Assembly: GCF_000412675.1 (NCBI RefSeq) | Contig: NC_021505.1 | Location: 5,202,501-5,266,500 of the forward strand | Source: Pseudomonas putida NBRC 14164 | GTDB lineage: Bacteria > Pseudomonadota > Gammaproteobacteria > Pseudomonadales > Pseudomonadaceae | Length of the DNA stretch: 64,000 nucleotides | Direction of reading: 5' to 3' | Shown here: piece by piece, positions 8,221 through 18,800 of the stretch | Numbering within the stretch: the first letter of the stretch is position 1 | Layout: every line of letters begins with the position of its first letter | Made by a program: the position numbers and the translations under genes | The notes under the pieces: generated by a model | What the model was told of the DNA's origin: nothing | Database searches by the model: none | Seen by the model: the letters and a program-made list of their open reading frames with translations, nothing else

Positions 8221-8709
8221 ATGAAACGGATTCTTCTGGGTACTCTGTTCACCGTGGTCTCGCTCAACGCCATGGCCGAAGCGCCTGGCGGCCCGAACTG
8301 CGGCTGGGGCAACATGCTGTTTGAAGGCCAGCGCGGCACTCCCGCACACTTCCTGGCTTCTACCACCAACGGCACTTCCGGTAACGCCACCTTCGGCATG
8401 ACCTCCGGCACCAACGGCTGCTCGACCAAGGCTTCGCTGACCTACGGCGGCAAGTCCTGGTTTGCCATGAACGGCATGATGAACGAGCTTTCCGAAGACA
8501 TGGCCATGGGCCAGGGCGAAGCACTGACCACCTATGCCGTAGTGCTTGGCGTGGCCCCGGAAGACCGCGTCTACTTCAACTCGGTTACCCACCAGCACTT
8601 CAACCAGATCTTCAGCAGCGCCGACGTCACTGCCGAAACTGTCCACACCAACACCCTGGCCGTTCTGAAGAGCGACCCACGCCTGGCCAAATACGCTACC
8701 GAGGCCTAA
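8221..8709 (+). CDS. DUF3015 family secreted protein
   Basis: The 162-residue protein has a clear signal peptide (MKRILLGTLFTVVSLNAMAEA). The mature part has paired cysteines (GGPNCGWGNMLFEG..GTNGCSTKASLTYGG), as in the DUF3015 family of unknown function. A TTG start at 8194 in the same frame would add nine residues before the signal and is unlikely. It is probably periplasmic. A strong terminator follows, so it is a single-gene unit. Confidence 0.9.
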   Translation: MKRILLGTLFTVVSLNAMAEAPGGPNCGWGNMLFEGQRGTPAHFLASTTNGTSGNATFGMTSGTNGCSTKASLTYGGKSWFAMNGMMNELSEDMAMGQGEALTTYAVVLGVAPEDRVYFNSVTHQHFNQIFSSADVTAETVHTNTLAVLKSDPRLAKYATEA

Positions 8710-8718
8710 GCACTGCTG

Positions 8719-8752
8719 TTCCCGCCCCCACGGGGGCGGGTTTCGCCTTTTT
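8719..8752 (+). terminator. Intrinsic terminator after the DUF3015 gene
   Basis: CCCGCCCC and GGGGCGGG form a perfect stem with a four-base loop, followed by a T-rich tract, 11 bases past the stop codon. Confidence 0.88.
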
Positions 8753-8780
8753 CGGCATCGTGAAGAAGTAGTTGCCCGAT

Positions 8781-10634
8781 ATGCTCAAACGCCTCGCTTC
8801 CCTGGCGCTGTGTGCCTGCGCCCCTGTTCATGCCGCGCCCGTGCTGGATCAAGGCCGTCTCCAGCAACTGGCCAATACCCCTTACTGGCTCGCCATTGGT
8901 CACTACGAAACCGCCAAGCTCGGCGGCTGGCGTAGCTATGTGGACGATGATGCCTTCTTCCTCGCCGAGGACGGTGCGCACCACCCCGACCAAGAGCTGC
9001 AAGCCACGGTCGAAGCGCTGTATGCCCCGGCCAGCCTGGGCGACAAGCACGCCCAATGCGTATTCCCCGCCCGCACCCGCTGGCTGCGCGAACAGCTTGA
9101 CCTGCAAGGCTTGCCGCAACCGGACTGCCAGGAGTTCAAGACCTGGTACAAGTCGATCGACCCGCACAGCGCCGCGCTTATATTTCCGGCGGCCTACCTG
9201 AACAGCCCGTCTTCGATGTTCGGTCACACCCTGCTGCGCATCGACCAGTCCAACACCCGCAGCGACGACACCACGCTGCTGAGCTACGCGATCAACTTCG
9301 GGGCCTACATCGAAGGCAGCGACAACAGCATCCTGTACGCCTGGAAGGGCCTGATGGGCGGCTACCCAGGGCTGTTCGCGCTGATGCCCTACCAGGAGAA
9401 ACTGTCCGAATACCGCAGCCTGGAAAACCGCGACCTGTGGGAATACCAGCTGGACCTCACCCCCGAAGAAACCGGGCGCATGGTCGAGCATGTGTGGGAG
9501 TTGAAGCAGATCCAGTTCGACTATTTCTTCTTCGACGAAAACTGCTCGTATCGCCTGCTGGAGCTGCTGCAAGTGGCTCGGCCGAGCCTGGACCTGACCT
9601 CGCAGTTCCCGCTGACCGCCATCCCGACCGATACGGTGAAGGCCGTGAAACAGTCCGGCCTGGTCGCCAGCGAGGTCTACCGCCCTTCCCGCGAACGTGA
9701 ACTGCTGGCCCGGGCAGAGCCGCTGGACCACGACGAAAAGCGTCAGGTGCTGACCGTGAGTGCCAACACTGCACAGTTGCAGAGCCCTGAGTTCAAGGCC
9801 CTGCCCCGCGAACGCCAGGCGTTGGTACAAGACGCCGCCTATCGCCTTGAGCGTTACCGGGCCAATGGCCAGGAACGCGACCCTGGGCAGGCGAAACGCA
9901 GCTTCGAGCTGCTGCGGGCGATCAACAGCAACCCGCCGCCGCCCTTGCAGATCGAGCGCCCCGGCCTGCCTGAAGACGGCCATGACTCACGCACCTGGCA
10001 ACTGGGCGTGGGCACCCGTGAAGACCGCGCCTACGCCGAGTACGGCCTGCGCATGGCCTACCACGACCTGAACGACAATGCCTACGGCTTCCCGCTGGGG
10101 GCGCAAATCGAGATCCTGCAGCTGAAGGTGCGCCAGTACGAGGGTAATGACTGGCAGGTGCAGCGCTTGGACCTGGCCACCATTCGCTCGCTGACACCTC
10201 GCAACGAGCTGCTCAAACCCTGGTCGTGGCAAGTGGCTGGCGGCCTGGAGCGGGTGCCGGGCAAGCATGATGACGAGGTGCTGGTAAGCCACGTGAACGG
10301 CGGCGCCGGTGGCACCTGGCAACTGGCCGACGGGTTGCTGGGTTTTGCCCTCGGTACGGTGCGGGTCGAGCATCACAACGACTTCGCCCAGTTCATCGCC
10401 CCGGCGGCAGGGTTCAATGGCGGCCTGCTGTGGCGCAACGGCTTGGGCAACATGACGCTGGAGGCAAAGGGTGATTACTTCACCAACGGCGAAGTGCGGC
10501 GCAGTGTGAGCCTGAACCAGCAGTGGGAGATCAGCCAGAACCTTGGGCTGCGGTTGAGTGCCTCGCGCGAGTTCAGCCACCTGGCTACCGCGCAGAACGA
10601 GGTAATGCTCGAATTGAAGTGGTACCACTACTGA
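8781..10634 (+). CDS. DUF4105 domain envelope protein
   Basis: The 617-residue protein starts with a signal peptide (MLKRLASLALCACAPVHA). It carries the DUF4105 core around residues 130-260: SSMFGHTLLRID, then YAINFGAYIEG and FFDENCSYRLLELL. The C-terminal third is rich in alternating polar and aromatic residues and may form a beta-barrel-like outer-membrane part; this is inference. I start at the ATG at 8781 rather than the in-frame TTG at 8772, because the signal peptide then begins with Met-Leu-Lys-Arg. The Cys and His positions in SMFGH and ENCSY suggest an NlpC/P60-like peptidase fold, not proven here. Confidence 0.88.
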   Translation: MLKRLASLALCACAPVHAAPVLDQGRLQQLANTPYWLAIGHYETAKLGGWRSYVDDDAFFLAEDGAHHPDQELQATVEALYAPASLGDKHAQCVFPARTRWLREQLDLQGLPQPDCQEFKTWYKSIDPHSAALIFPAAYLNSPSSMFGHTLLRIDQSNTRSDDTTLLSYAINFGAYIEGSDNSILYAWKGLMGGYPGLFALMPYQEKLSEYRSLENRDLWEYQLDLTPEETGRMVEHVWELKQIQFDYFFFDENCSYRLLELLQVARPSLDLTSQFPLTAIPTDTVKAVKQSGLVASEVYRPSRERELLARAEPLDHDEKRQVLTVSANTAQLQSPEFKALPRERQALVQDAAYRLERYRANGQERDPGQAKRSFELLRAINSNPPPPLQIERPGLPEDGHDSRTWQLGVGTREDRAYAEYGLRMAYHDLNDNAYGFPLGAQIEILQLKVRQYEGNDWQVQRLDLATIRSLTPRNELLKPWSWQVAGGLERVPGKHDDEVLVSHVNGGAGGTWQLADGLLGFALGTVRVEHHNDFAQFIAPAAGFNGGLLWRNGLGNMTLEAKGDYFTNGEVRRSVSLNQQWEISQNLGLRLSASREFSHLATAQNEVMLELKWYHY

Positions 10635-10719
10635 GTGATCCAATCGACTCTTTGACACTGTTTTGACAGCTCCTCGACAAATGGCCGCCTAGACTTTCCA
10701 CTATCTAGGGGAGGGTCTG

Positions 10720-11082
10720 GTGGTCATGTCGCGGTACTGGTTCGGCGTGTGCATTGCGTTGTTGCTGTCAGGTTGCGAAACCACCCACGAGCAGATGCTC
10801 AACCATGGTTATCCCCCTGCCTATGCCGATGGCTTTGAGGATGGCTGCAGCAGCGGCCGGCAGGCGGCCGGGCTGATGGTGGGCGGCTTCAGCAAGAACG
10901 TGCCGCGCTACCTGCACGAGCGCCAGTACGAAACCGGCTGGGACGACGGCTTCCGCCAGTGCCACGCCATGCAGAACAGTGAAGAACAGCGCGAGTACCA
11001 CGAACGCTTCTGGGACCAGCGCGACCGCGATTGGGAACAGGAAAAGGACCGTGGCGCGGCCAAGGCTTATCGCCACAACTGA
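10720..11082 (+). CDS. Small lipoprotein
   Basis: The 120-residue protein has a lipobox LLLSGC ending at Cys19, so it should be lipidated and held in the envelope. The mature part is highly charged, ending RDRDWEQEKDRGAAKAYRHN. GGGGAGGG lies about seven bases before the GTG at 10720; the ATG at 10726 is an alternative start. No known domain is recognised. It lies between the DUF4105 gene and the Gre-like gene. Confidence 0.82.
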   Translation: MVMSRYWFGVCIALLLSGCETTHEQMLNHGYPPAYADGFEDGCSSGRQAAGLMVGGFSKNVPRYLHERQYETGWDDGFRQCHAMQNSEEQREYHERFWDQRDRDWEQEKDRGAAKAYRHN

Positions 11083-11150
11083 GTCGCAAACGGACATTCC
11101 TTGAAACCGGCGGCCTGCCATGATGGTCTCCTGCACATAGGAGGCCCTGC

Positions 11151-11648
11151 ATGAGCCGAGCATTCGTCAACGAAGACCAGGCTGCCGCCCAGGCCGACCA
11201 GCCGGTCGAGCGCCGTGTCAGCGAACAACCCAACTACCTCACCGCCAACGGCCTGCGCCAGCTCCAGGCCCGCGTGGCCGAGCTGAATGCCTTGCGCAGC
11301 GAACTGCAGGCGCAGGGCGAACGTGGCGACAAGCAGCGGCTGGCCGATACCGAGCGGGACCTGCGTTACTTCAGTGCGCGAGTGCAGAGTGCCCAGGTGG
11401 TGCCGGCAGCCACCTCACACAGCAAGGTGCAGATTGGTAGCCGGGTGCGGTTTGTCGATGCGCAGGACCAGGAGCAGGTGGTGCAGCTGGTGGGCGAGGA
11501 TGAAGCGGATGCCGGGCGGGGGTTGATCAACTGGGGTTCGCCACTGGGGCGGGCGTTGCTGGGCGCGGGGCCTGGGGATGAAGTGGTTTGGCGGCGACCG
11601 GTGGGGGATCAGGTGATTGAAGTGGTCGGGATCGAGGGTGAGCCCTGA
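11151..11648 (+). CDS. GreA/GreB family transcription elongation factor
   Basis: The 165-residue protein has an N-terminal coiled coil (NYLTANGLRQLQARVAELNA to DLRYFSARVQ). A C-terminal FKBP-like Gre domain follows (VQIGSRVRFVDAQDQEQ to SPLGRALLGAGPGDEVVWRR). Gre factors enter the RNA polymerase secondary channel and stimulate cleavage of backtracked transcripts. The N-terminus carries about 30 extra residues compared with GreA, and the acidic pair at the coiled-coil tip is not obvious, so activity could differ. ATAGGAGG before the ATG is a strong ribosome-binding site. Confidence 0.88.
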   Translation: MSRAFVNEDQAAAQADQPVERRVSEQPNYLTANGLRQLQARVAELNALRSELQAQGERGDKQRLADTERDLRYFSARVQSAQVVPAATSHSKVQIGSRVRFVDAQDQEQVVQLVGEDEADAGRGLINWGSPLGRALLGAGPGDEVVWRRPVGDQVIEVVGIEGEP

Positions 11649-11661
11649 GGAGGCCGCCGTG

Positions 11662-11766
11662 CGGCCCATCGCCGGCAAGCCAGCTCCCACAGGGTCATCA
11701 CAGCCTTCGAGCCCTATGATGACCCTGTGGGAGCTGGCTTGCCGGCGATGGGCTGCAAAGCAGCCC
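11662..11766. repeat. REP pair with long complementary arms
   Basis: ATCGCCGGCAAGCCAGCTCC and its inverse, together with matching CCCACAGGGTCATCA and TGATGACCCTGTGGG segments, form one near-continuous long inverted repeat between two convergent genes. Confidence 0.85.
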
Positions 11767-11780
11767 CAAAAAACTTCAGG

Positions 11781-13121
11781 TCAGACTACGCCTTGGGCCA
11801 GCATCGCATCAGCCACTTTCACAAAGCCTGCGATGTTCGCACCTTTGACGTAGTTGATACGGCCATCCGCTTCTTCACCGTAGTGCACGCAAGCATGGTG
11901 AATCGACTGCATGATGTTGTGCAGCTTGCTGTCCACTTCACCGGCAGTCCACAGCAGGCGCATGGCGTTCTGCGACATTTCCAGGCCCGACACAGCCACG
12001 CCGCCGGCGTTGGAGGCTTTGCCCGGGGCATACAGGATGCCGGCGTCCAGGAAGATATCCACAGCTTCGAGGGTGGTCGGCATGTTGGCGCCTTCGGCCA
12101 CGCAGATGCAGCCGTTGCGCAGCAGCGTGCGGGCGTCTTCGGCGCCCAGCTCGTTCTGCGTGGCGCACGGCAGGGCGATGTCGCACGGCAGGCTCCACGG
12201 GGTCTGGCCCTTGCGGAACTCCAGGCCATACTGCCCCGCCAGTTCGCTCAGGCGGCCACGCTTGACGTTCTTCAGCTCCATCAAGGCGTCCCACTGGGCA
12301 TCGGTCAGGCCGGCTTCGACGTACAGGGTGCCTTCGGAGTCGGACAGCGAGATCACTTTGCCGCCCAGGTCCATCACTTTACGCGCCGCATACTGGGCCA
12401 CGTTGCCCGAGCCGGAAACCGCCACGCGGCGCCCGTCGATACGCTTGTCCTGGCGTTTGAGCATTTCTTCGGCGAAGTACACGCAGCCGAAGCCGGTGGC
12501 TTCCGGGCGAATCAGGCTGCCGCCGTAGGTCATGCCTTTACCGGTCAGCACCGACGTGAACTGGTTGGCCAGGCGCTTGTACTGGCCAAACATGAAGCCG
12601 ATTTCGCGGGCGCCCACGCCGATGTCACCGGCCGGTACGTCGCAGTCAGCGCCAATGTGACGGTACAGCTCGCTCATGAACGCCTGGCAGAAGCGCATCA
12701 CTTCGGCGTCGCTCTTGCCTTTAGGGTCGAAGTCCGAGCCGCCCTTGCCGCCGCCCATGGGCAGCGAGGTCAGGGAGTTCTTGAACACCTGCTCGAAAGC
12801 CAGGAACTTCAGCACGCTGAGGTTTACCGACGGGTGGAAGCGCAGGCCGCCCTTGTACGGGCCGATGGCGCTGCTCATCTGGATGCGGTAGCCGCGGTTG
12901 ACCTGCACCTTGCCTTGGTCATCGACCCAGGAAACGCGGAACAGCACCGCGCGCTCAGGCTCGACCATACGCTCGAGGATGCCCGATTGCAGGTAGTGGG
13001 GGTTGGCTTCAAGGAACGGCCACAGGGTGCGCAGCACTTCTTCCACCGCCTGGTGGAATTCCGGTTGGCCGGGGTCACGCTGTTGCAGGCGTGCAAGGAA
13101 ATGGTCGACAGATTCGATCAT
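11781..13121 (-). CDS. gdhA: NADP-specific glutamate dehydrogenase
   Basis: The 446-residue enzyme makes glutamate from 2-oxoglutarate and ammonia with NADPH. The family signature LPMGGGKGGSDFDPKG holds the catalytic lysine region, and VSGSGNVAQYAARK is the dinucleotide-binding glycine motif. Size and sequence follow the hexameric bacterial NADP type. GGTGAG lies nine bases before this ATG; an ATG nine bases upstream (13130) abuts it too closely. An AT-rich upstream stretch with TATATAAG may hold the promoter. It is convergent with the Gre-like gene. Confidence 0.96.
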   Translation of the reverse strand: MIESVDHFLARLQQRDPGQPEFHQAVEEVLRTLWPFLEANPHYLQSGILERMVEPERAVLFRVSWVDDQGKVQVNRGYRIQMSSAIGPYKGGLRFHPSVNLSVLKFLAFEQVFKNSLTSLPMGGGKGGSDFDPKGKSDAEVMRFCQAFMSELYRHIGADCDVPAGDIGVGAREIGFMFGQYKRLANQFTSVLTGKGMTYGGSLIRPEATGFGCVYFAEEMLKRQDKRIDGRRVAVSGSGNVAQYAARKVMDLGGKVISLSDSEGTLYVEAGLTDAQWDALMELKNVKRGRLSELAGQYGLEFRKGQTPWSLPCDIALPCATQNELGAEDARTLLRNGCICVAEGANMPTTLEAVDIFLDAGILYAPGKASNAGGVAVSGLEMSQNAMRLLWTAGEVDSKLHNIMQSIHHACVHYGEEADGRINYVKGANIAGFVKVADAMLAQGVV

Positions 13122-13293
13122 GGTAGACATCTCACCAAGAGGATTGGACTTATTGGTTTTTTTCGAATGTACCAAGAAGCAATCGCACTGGAATAGGGCG
13201 AAATGTCGTTTTTTTGAAATTATTTGGTGCGTTTTATATAAGTGTATACAAAACACGCGCTTGATCAGCTGTTTTCCCGCTTGAGCCAGGCAC

Positions 13294-13320
13294 AAAAATG
13301 GGGCCACCAAGGGCCCCATT
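13294..13320 (-). terminator. Intrinsic terminator after ettA
   Basis: AATGGGGCC and GGCCCCATT pair over a six-base loop and lead into a short T run on the minus strand. The hairpin lies 21 bases past the ettA stop codon and upstream of gdhA. Confidence 0.85.
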
Positions 13321-13341
13321 CTTGTGCATCAGAAAACCGGC

Positions 13342-15009
13342 TTACTGGGCCAGTTTCTTGTGCCGTACACGGTGCGGCTGGGCAGCAGCATCGCCCAGGC
13401 GCTTCTTGCGATCGGCTTCATACTCGGTGTAGTTGCCTTCGAAGAACACCACGTTCGAGTCGTCTTCGTACGCCAGGATGTGGGTAGCCACACGGTCCAG
13501 GAACCAACGGTCGTGGGAAATCACGATCGCGGCGCCCGGGAAGTCCAGCAGGGCTTCTTCCAGCGAACGCAGGGTTTCGACGTCGAGGTCGTTGGACGGT
13601 TCGTCGAGCAGCAGGACGTTACCGCCCTCCTTCAGGGTCAGGGCCAGGTGCAGGCGGCCACGCTCACCACCGGACAGGTCCTTGACGAACTTCTGCTGGT
13701 CGCCACCTTTGAAGTTGAAGCGGCCAACGTAGGTACGCGACGGGATCTCGTAGTTGCCGATGCGGATCTGGTCGGAACCGTCGGAAATCTGCTGGAACAC
13801 GGTCTTGGCGCCGTCCAGGTCTTCGCGGCTCTGGTCCACGCAGGCCAGTTGCACGGTTTCACCGATCTCGATGCTGCCCGAGTCCGGCTGTTCCTTGCCC
13901 ATCAGCATGCGGAACAGGGTCGACTTACCGGCACCGTTACCACCGATCACGCCGACGATGGCGCCTTTTGGCATGGCGAACGACAGGTTGTCGATCAGCA
14001 CGCGGTCGCCGTAGCCTTTGGAGACGTTCTTGAACTCGATGACCTTGTCGCCCAGGCGCGGGCCAGCCGGGATGTAGATCTCGTTGGTTTCGCTGCGTTT
14101 CTGGAATTCCTGCGACTGCATTTCTTCGAAGCGCTGCAGACGGGCCTTGGATTTGGACTGACGAGCCTTGGCGCCTTTGCGCACCCACTCCAGTTCCTCT
14201 TTCATGGCCTTCTCGTGGGCGCTCTGCTGCTTGGATTCCTGCGCCAGACGGTCCGACTTGGCTTCCAGCCAGCCCGAGTAGTTGCCTTCGTACGGGATAC
14301 CGGCGCCGCGGTCCAGCTCCAGGATCCAGCCAGCGACGTTGTCGAGGAAGTAACGGTCGTGGGTAATGGCTACCACGGTGCCAGGGAAGTCGTGCAGGAA
14401 GCGCTCAAGCCACGCCACCGAATCGGCATCCAGGTGGTTGGTCGGTTCGTCGAGCAGCAGCATGTCGGGGGCCGACAGCAGCAGGCGGCACAGGGCCACA
14501 CGGCGCTTTTCACCACCGGACAGGTGCTCGATTTTTGCGTCCCAGGCCGGCAGGCGCAGGGCGTCGGCGGCGACGTCCAGCTGACGCTCCAGGTTGTGGC
14601 CATCGGCGGCCTGCAGGATGGCTTCCAGCTTGGCCTGCTCGGCGGCCAGCTTGTCGAAGTCGGCATCCGGGTCGGCGTAGGCGGCGTAGACCTCATCCAG
14701 GCGTGCCTGGGCGTCCTTGATCACGCTGACCGCTTCCTCGACCACTTCACGCACGGTCTTGGTCGGGTCCAGTTGCGGTTCCTGTGGCAGGTAACCCACG
14801 TTGATGTCGGGCATCGGACGGGCTTCGCCGTCGAATTCCTTGTCGACGCCCGCCATGATCCGCAGCAGGGTCGATTTACCGGCACCGTTCAGGCCGAGCA
14901 CGCCAATCTTGGCGCCCGGGAAGAACGACAGGGAAATGTTCTTGAGAATTTCCCGCTTCGGCGGCACGACCTTGCTCAGCCGATGCATGGTGTAGACGTA
15001 TTGAGCCAA
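13342..15009 (-). CDS. ettA: Energy-dependent translational throttle protein EttA (ABC-F)
   Basis: The 555-residue ABC-F ATPase gates ribosomes entering elongation according to ATP level. Both ATPase cassettes are complete: GLNGAGKST / LSGGEKRRV / LLLDEPTNHLD, then GGNGAGKST / LSGGERGRL / LLLDEPSNDLD. The linker between them (QESKQQSAHEKAMKEELEW) is the P-site tRNA interaction motif. I choose a TTG start giving MAQYVYTMHRLSKVVPPKR, because it restores the exact E. coli EttA length. AGAGGG precedes that TTG at good spacing. No membrane domain is present. Confidence 0.96.
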   Translation of the reverse strand: MAQYVYTMHRLSKVVPPKREILKNISLSFFPGAKIGVLGLNGAGKSTLLRIMAGVDKEFDGEARPMPDINVGYLPQEPQLDPTKTVREVVEEAVSVIKDAQARLDEVYAAYADPDADFDKLAAEQAKLEAILQAADGHNLERQLDVAADALRLPAWDAKIEHLSGGEKRRVALCRLLLSAPDMLLLDEPTNHLDADSVAWLERFLHDFPGTVVAITHDRYFLDNVAGWILELDRGAGIPYEGNYSGWLEAKSDRLAQESKQQSAHEKAMKEELEWVRKGAKARQSKSKARLQRFEEMQSQEFQKRSETNEIYIPAGPRLGDKVIEFKNVSKGYGDRVLIDNLSFAMPKGAIVGVIGGNGAGKSTLFRMLMGKEQPDSGSIEIGETVQLACVDQSREDLDGAKTVFQQISDGSDQIRIGNYEIPSRTYVGRFNFKGGDQQKFVKDLSGGERGRLHLALTLKEGGNVLLLDEPSNDLDVETLRSLEEALLDFPGAAIVISHDRWFLDRVATHILAYEDDSNVVFFEGNYTEYEADRKKRLGDAAAQPHRVRHKKLAQ

Positions 15010-15190
15010 AACCAAGCCCTCTAATTCAGATAGGTAAAGACATCGACGATCGCCCAGGCAGCATGGCCAGGGGGATGCGTGTTCGGGTGTCATTGGACAA
15101 AGACGACCATTCTACGCCAACGCGCGGCGTTGCATAGGAGGGGCCGAGGGTGGGGGGATCCCAGAGAAGATGCTATTGCCTGTACCGGCC

Positions 15191-15283
15191 TCTTCGCGGG
15201 CACGCCTGCTCCCACAGGTTCACCACAGGGCCTGAGCAATCCGTGATCCCTGTGGGAGCGGGCGTGCCCGCGAAATGGCCGGC
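15191..15283. repeat. REP pair upstream of ettA
   Basis: TTCGCGGGCACGCCTGCTCCCACAGG and its inverse lie 50 bases apart between ettA and the small gene at 15301. The rest of the roughly 290-base gap shows no gene. Confidence 0.8.
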
Positions 15284-15300
15284 ACAGCAGCCGAGAGGGC

Positions 15301-15741
15301 TCAGACGTGACGCTGTTTGGCCTTGCCCCGCGGCAACCGGCAACGGTCGCCCTGCCCGGCCAGGCGCGCGGCCCAGGCGGACTTCACGCTGAAGCCGCCG
15401 CTGCGGGCAGGTTGCTGCTCGGCAACGTTGGCCACATTGGCCGGCTTGGCAGCCGCAGGCGCAGTACTGACCACCTTGGCAGCAGGCTTGACTGCCGCCT
15501 CTGCCGGCGTTGGCGCTGCTGCCGCCTTGGCGGTCTTGCGCAGTTCAGCCAGCGAGGGCGCTTTGCTCTTGGCGCTGGCGACAGCGTCAGGTTTGACCAG
15601 CGAGCGCTGGCAAGACTTGCAGGATACGTCCTCGGTCACGGCAGTGCTGACAAGGGTCTGACTGCTGCGCCCACAGGCGGAATCGAGGCCATTGGAGGAA
15701 AAGTGAGTAACCAAAACCGAACATCTCCGATGCGTTGTCAT
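15301..15741 (-). CDS. Hypothetical Ala/Lys/Pro-rich protein with a CxxC pair
   Basis: The protein has 146 residues. The N-terminal 60 residues hold CSVLVTH, GLDSACGRSS and a CKSC pair that might bind metal. The middle is low-complexity Ala-Lys-Pro (KTAKAAAAPTPAEAAVKPAA), and the end is basic (CRLPRGKAKQRHV). No domain is recognised. The opposite strand is also open over the same span, but this frame has the more protein-like composition. The ribosome-binding site is weak, so the exact start is uncertain. Confidence 0.6.
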   Translation of the reverse strand: MTTHRRCSVLVTHFSSNGLDSACGRSSQTLVSTAVTEDVSCKSCQRSLVKPDAVASAKSKAPSLAELRKTAKAAAAPTPAEAAVKPAAKVVSTAPAAAKPANVANVAEQQPARSGGFSVKSAWAARLAGQGDRCRLPRGKAKQRHV

Positions 15742-15884
15742 GTATAGCGGGCGCTATTCTCGCACAGGTTGCAGGGGCTTGCCGAACCACCGGGCCGGCA
15801 CCATCGGTCAACATGGCTGGCACTTTGCCATAATCCTAGGCATGCTAGCCGGTTTCAGGTGTCCGGCCTTATAGTGCGCCACCG

Positions 15885-18800
15885 TTGTGCGTCAACCAGA
15901 CACCGGCACACACCGTGCATGATCCTTCCCTGCCATCGCCAGCCCAATCGCAGGATCAACGCTTGACCAACCTTAATCATCCGTCGACATTGCGTACCGC
16001 GCCACAGGCGCCCGCCGCCACCCTGCGCGGGTCGGTCAAGGGTGCGCTGGCGATGCTTGCCTTGATACTGCTGGGCCTGTTGCTGTGGCAGCTTTTCGCC
16101 CAGTTCAACCACACCCAGGCCGACCTGCGCAAACAAAGCCTGGACGCCACTGCGGAACTCGCCGACCACCTGGGCCTGAACATGGCGTTCAAGGCGCAGC
16201 AGGCAGTAAATGTGGTACAGCCTTACGTCAATGCGCCGACGCCCGCCGCCCTGCCGAGCCTGGTGGATACCTTGCGCGAGCGCCTGCCCGCCTTGCAGAG
16301 CGTGGCCTGGCTGGACAGCGCCGGGCAACTGCGCGCCGACAGCCTGGCCGGCAGCCCGGACCGCCAGTTGCTTGACGAGTTGCTGACGCTGAACCAGGGC
16401 CGCCCCTACTTCTTCACCAATTCAGCCGACAACCGCACCCTCTACCTGCTGCTGCGCCAGTCCACCGAGCAGGACCGTGGCTACTGGCTGCTGCGCCTGT
16501 CGCCGGACTACTACAGCACCCTCACCGTCCACCTCGATGGCGCCGGCCACCCCCTGTGGCTGCTGGAAAACAGCCGCAGCGGCGAGGTACTGCAACGCCA
16601 CGCGCCGGCCGACACCGGCAGCGAGCCGCTGCAGAGCGTGATGCTGGCCTTTATCGACAACAGCACCTGGCAACTGCGCGGCCTGTTCGACGCTCAGCTG
16701 ACCCAGCAGAAACTGCTGCCTGCACTGATCGGCAAATGCCTGCTGGTGCTGTTCTGCGCCCTGCTGCCAGTGCTGGCCCTGATCAACATGCGCCGCCGCC
16801 AGCGCGCGCTGCAGGAGGACCGCCGGCGCTACCAGGAAATTTTCGAAGGCACCGGCGTGGCCTTGTGTGTACTCGACCTGTCCAGCCTGCCCGGCCAGCT
16901 CGACCGCTACCACCTGCGCAACCGCGCTGCGCTCAAACATAGCCTGGCCCTGGACTCGAACCTGCGCCGCTCGCTGCTGCTGGAGCTGAAAATCACCGAG
17001 GTCAACCAGGTTGCCCGCCAGCTGCTGAACATCAACTGCCACGAAGGTGCCTGGCAGCGGCTGATCGACGGCACGGGTGATGGCCGCGACAGCATCGGCA
17101 TGCAACTGATCGACGCGCTGATCGAACACCGCCCGCTGCTGGAGCTGGAAGTACGCCTGCCGGCGCCGCTGGGCGGTGAGCTGCACCTGTGGCTGATGGC
17201 ACGGCTGCCGCAGCAGCGCGGCGACTACCAGGCGGTGATCCTCAGCATCAGCGACATCACCAGCCGCAAGCAGGTGGAGCTGTCGTTGCTGGAGCGCGAA
17301 AGCTTCTGGTCGGACGTGGTGCGCACCGTCCCCGACCAGTTGTACGTGCAGGACGTGCTCAGCCAGCGGATGATCTTCAGCAACCGCCACCTTGGCCAGA
17401 CCCTGGGTTACGACCGCACCGAGCTCGCGCAAATGGGCGACCGCTTCTGGGAGCTGCTGCTGCACCCCGAAGATGCCGCGCACTTCCAGGCCCTGCGCCA
17501 GCAGCAGCGCGACAACGGCCATGACCAGCCGCTACACTGCCAGTTGCGCTTCCGCCACCGTGATGGCGGCTGGCGCTGCTATGACATCCGCGAGCAGGTG
17601 CTGACCCGTGACGCCGAAGGCCTGGTAACGCGCATCATCGGCGTGGGCAAGGACGTGACGGTGCAGATAGAGGCCAGCCAGTCGCTGCGCGACAGCGAAC
17701 AGCGCTACCGCATGCTCGCCGAAAGCATCAGCGACGTGATCTTCTCCACCGACAGCCTGCTCAAGCTCAACTACGTCAGCCCTTCGGTGCAGAGCGTGCT
17801 GGGCTACCAGGCGGACTGGATCTTCGCCAACGGCTGGCAGTCGATCATTGCCAACCCGGCCCAGCTCACCGGCATCTACAGCCTGATGGAGCGCGTCAGC
17901 AAGGCCATGGGCGACCCGGTCCAGCTGGCCCAACTGCGCAGCCAGCTGCCGACCCAGCTGTTCCTGTTCGACTGCCTGCGTGGCGATGGCCGCAAGATCC
18001 CCATCGAACTGCGCCTGGTGCTGGTGTGGGACGATGACCAGCGCTTTGAAGGCGTGCTTGGGGTGGGCCGTGACATCAGCCAGCAACGCCGTGCGGAAAA
18101 AGACCTGCGCATGGCCGCGACGGTATTCGAGCATTCCACTTCGGCCATTCTCATCACCGACCCGGCTGGTTATATCGTGCAGGCCAACGAGGCGTTCAGC
18201 CGCGTCAGTGGTTATGCCGTGAGTGAAGTGCTCGACCAGTTGCCGGGCATGCTCACCGTCGACGAACAGCAGGAAGGCCACCTGCGCTATGTGGTCAAGC
18301 AGTTGCACCAGCGCGGCAGCTGGGAGGGCGAGGTGTGGCTCAAGCGCCGTGACGGCGACCACTACCCGGCCTGGGTCGGCATTACTGCGGTACTGGACGA
18401 CGAAGGCGACCTGGCCAGCTACGTGTGCTTCTTCACCGACATCAGCGAGCGCAAGGCCAGCGAACAGCGCATCCACCGCCTGGCGTACTACGACGCCCTC
18501 ACCCACCTGCCCAACCGCACGCTGTTCCAGGACCGCCTGTACAACGCGCTGCAGCAGGCCGAGCGGCAGAAGGGGTGGGTGGTGCTGATGTTCCTCGACC
18601 TCGACCGCTTCAAGCCGATCAACGACTCCCTCGGCCATGCCGCTGGCGACCGCATGCTCAAGGACATGGCCCTGCGCCTGCTGGCCTGCGTGGATGATGA
18701 CGACACCGTGGCACGCATGGGCGGCGACGAGTTCACCCTGTTGCTGCAACCGCGCCCCAGCCGCGAACTGGCGCTGAACCGCGCCATTCACGTGGCAGAG

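Noticed and set aside
15307..15747. Plus-strand frame opposite the 146-residue hypothetical gene
   Set aside because: It is Arg/Gly/Leu-rich, as expected for an antisense shadow of an Ala/Lys/Pro-rich gene, and ends without context.
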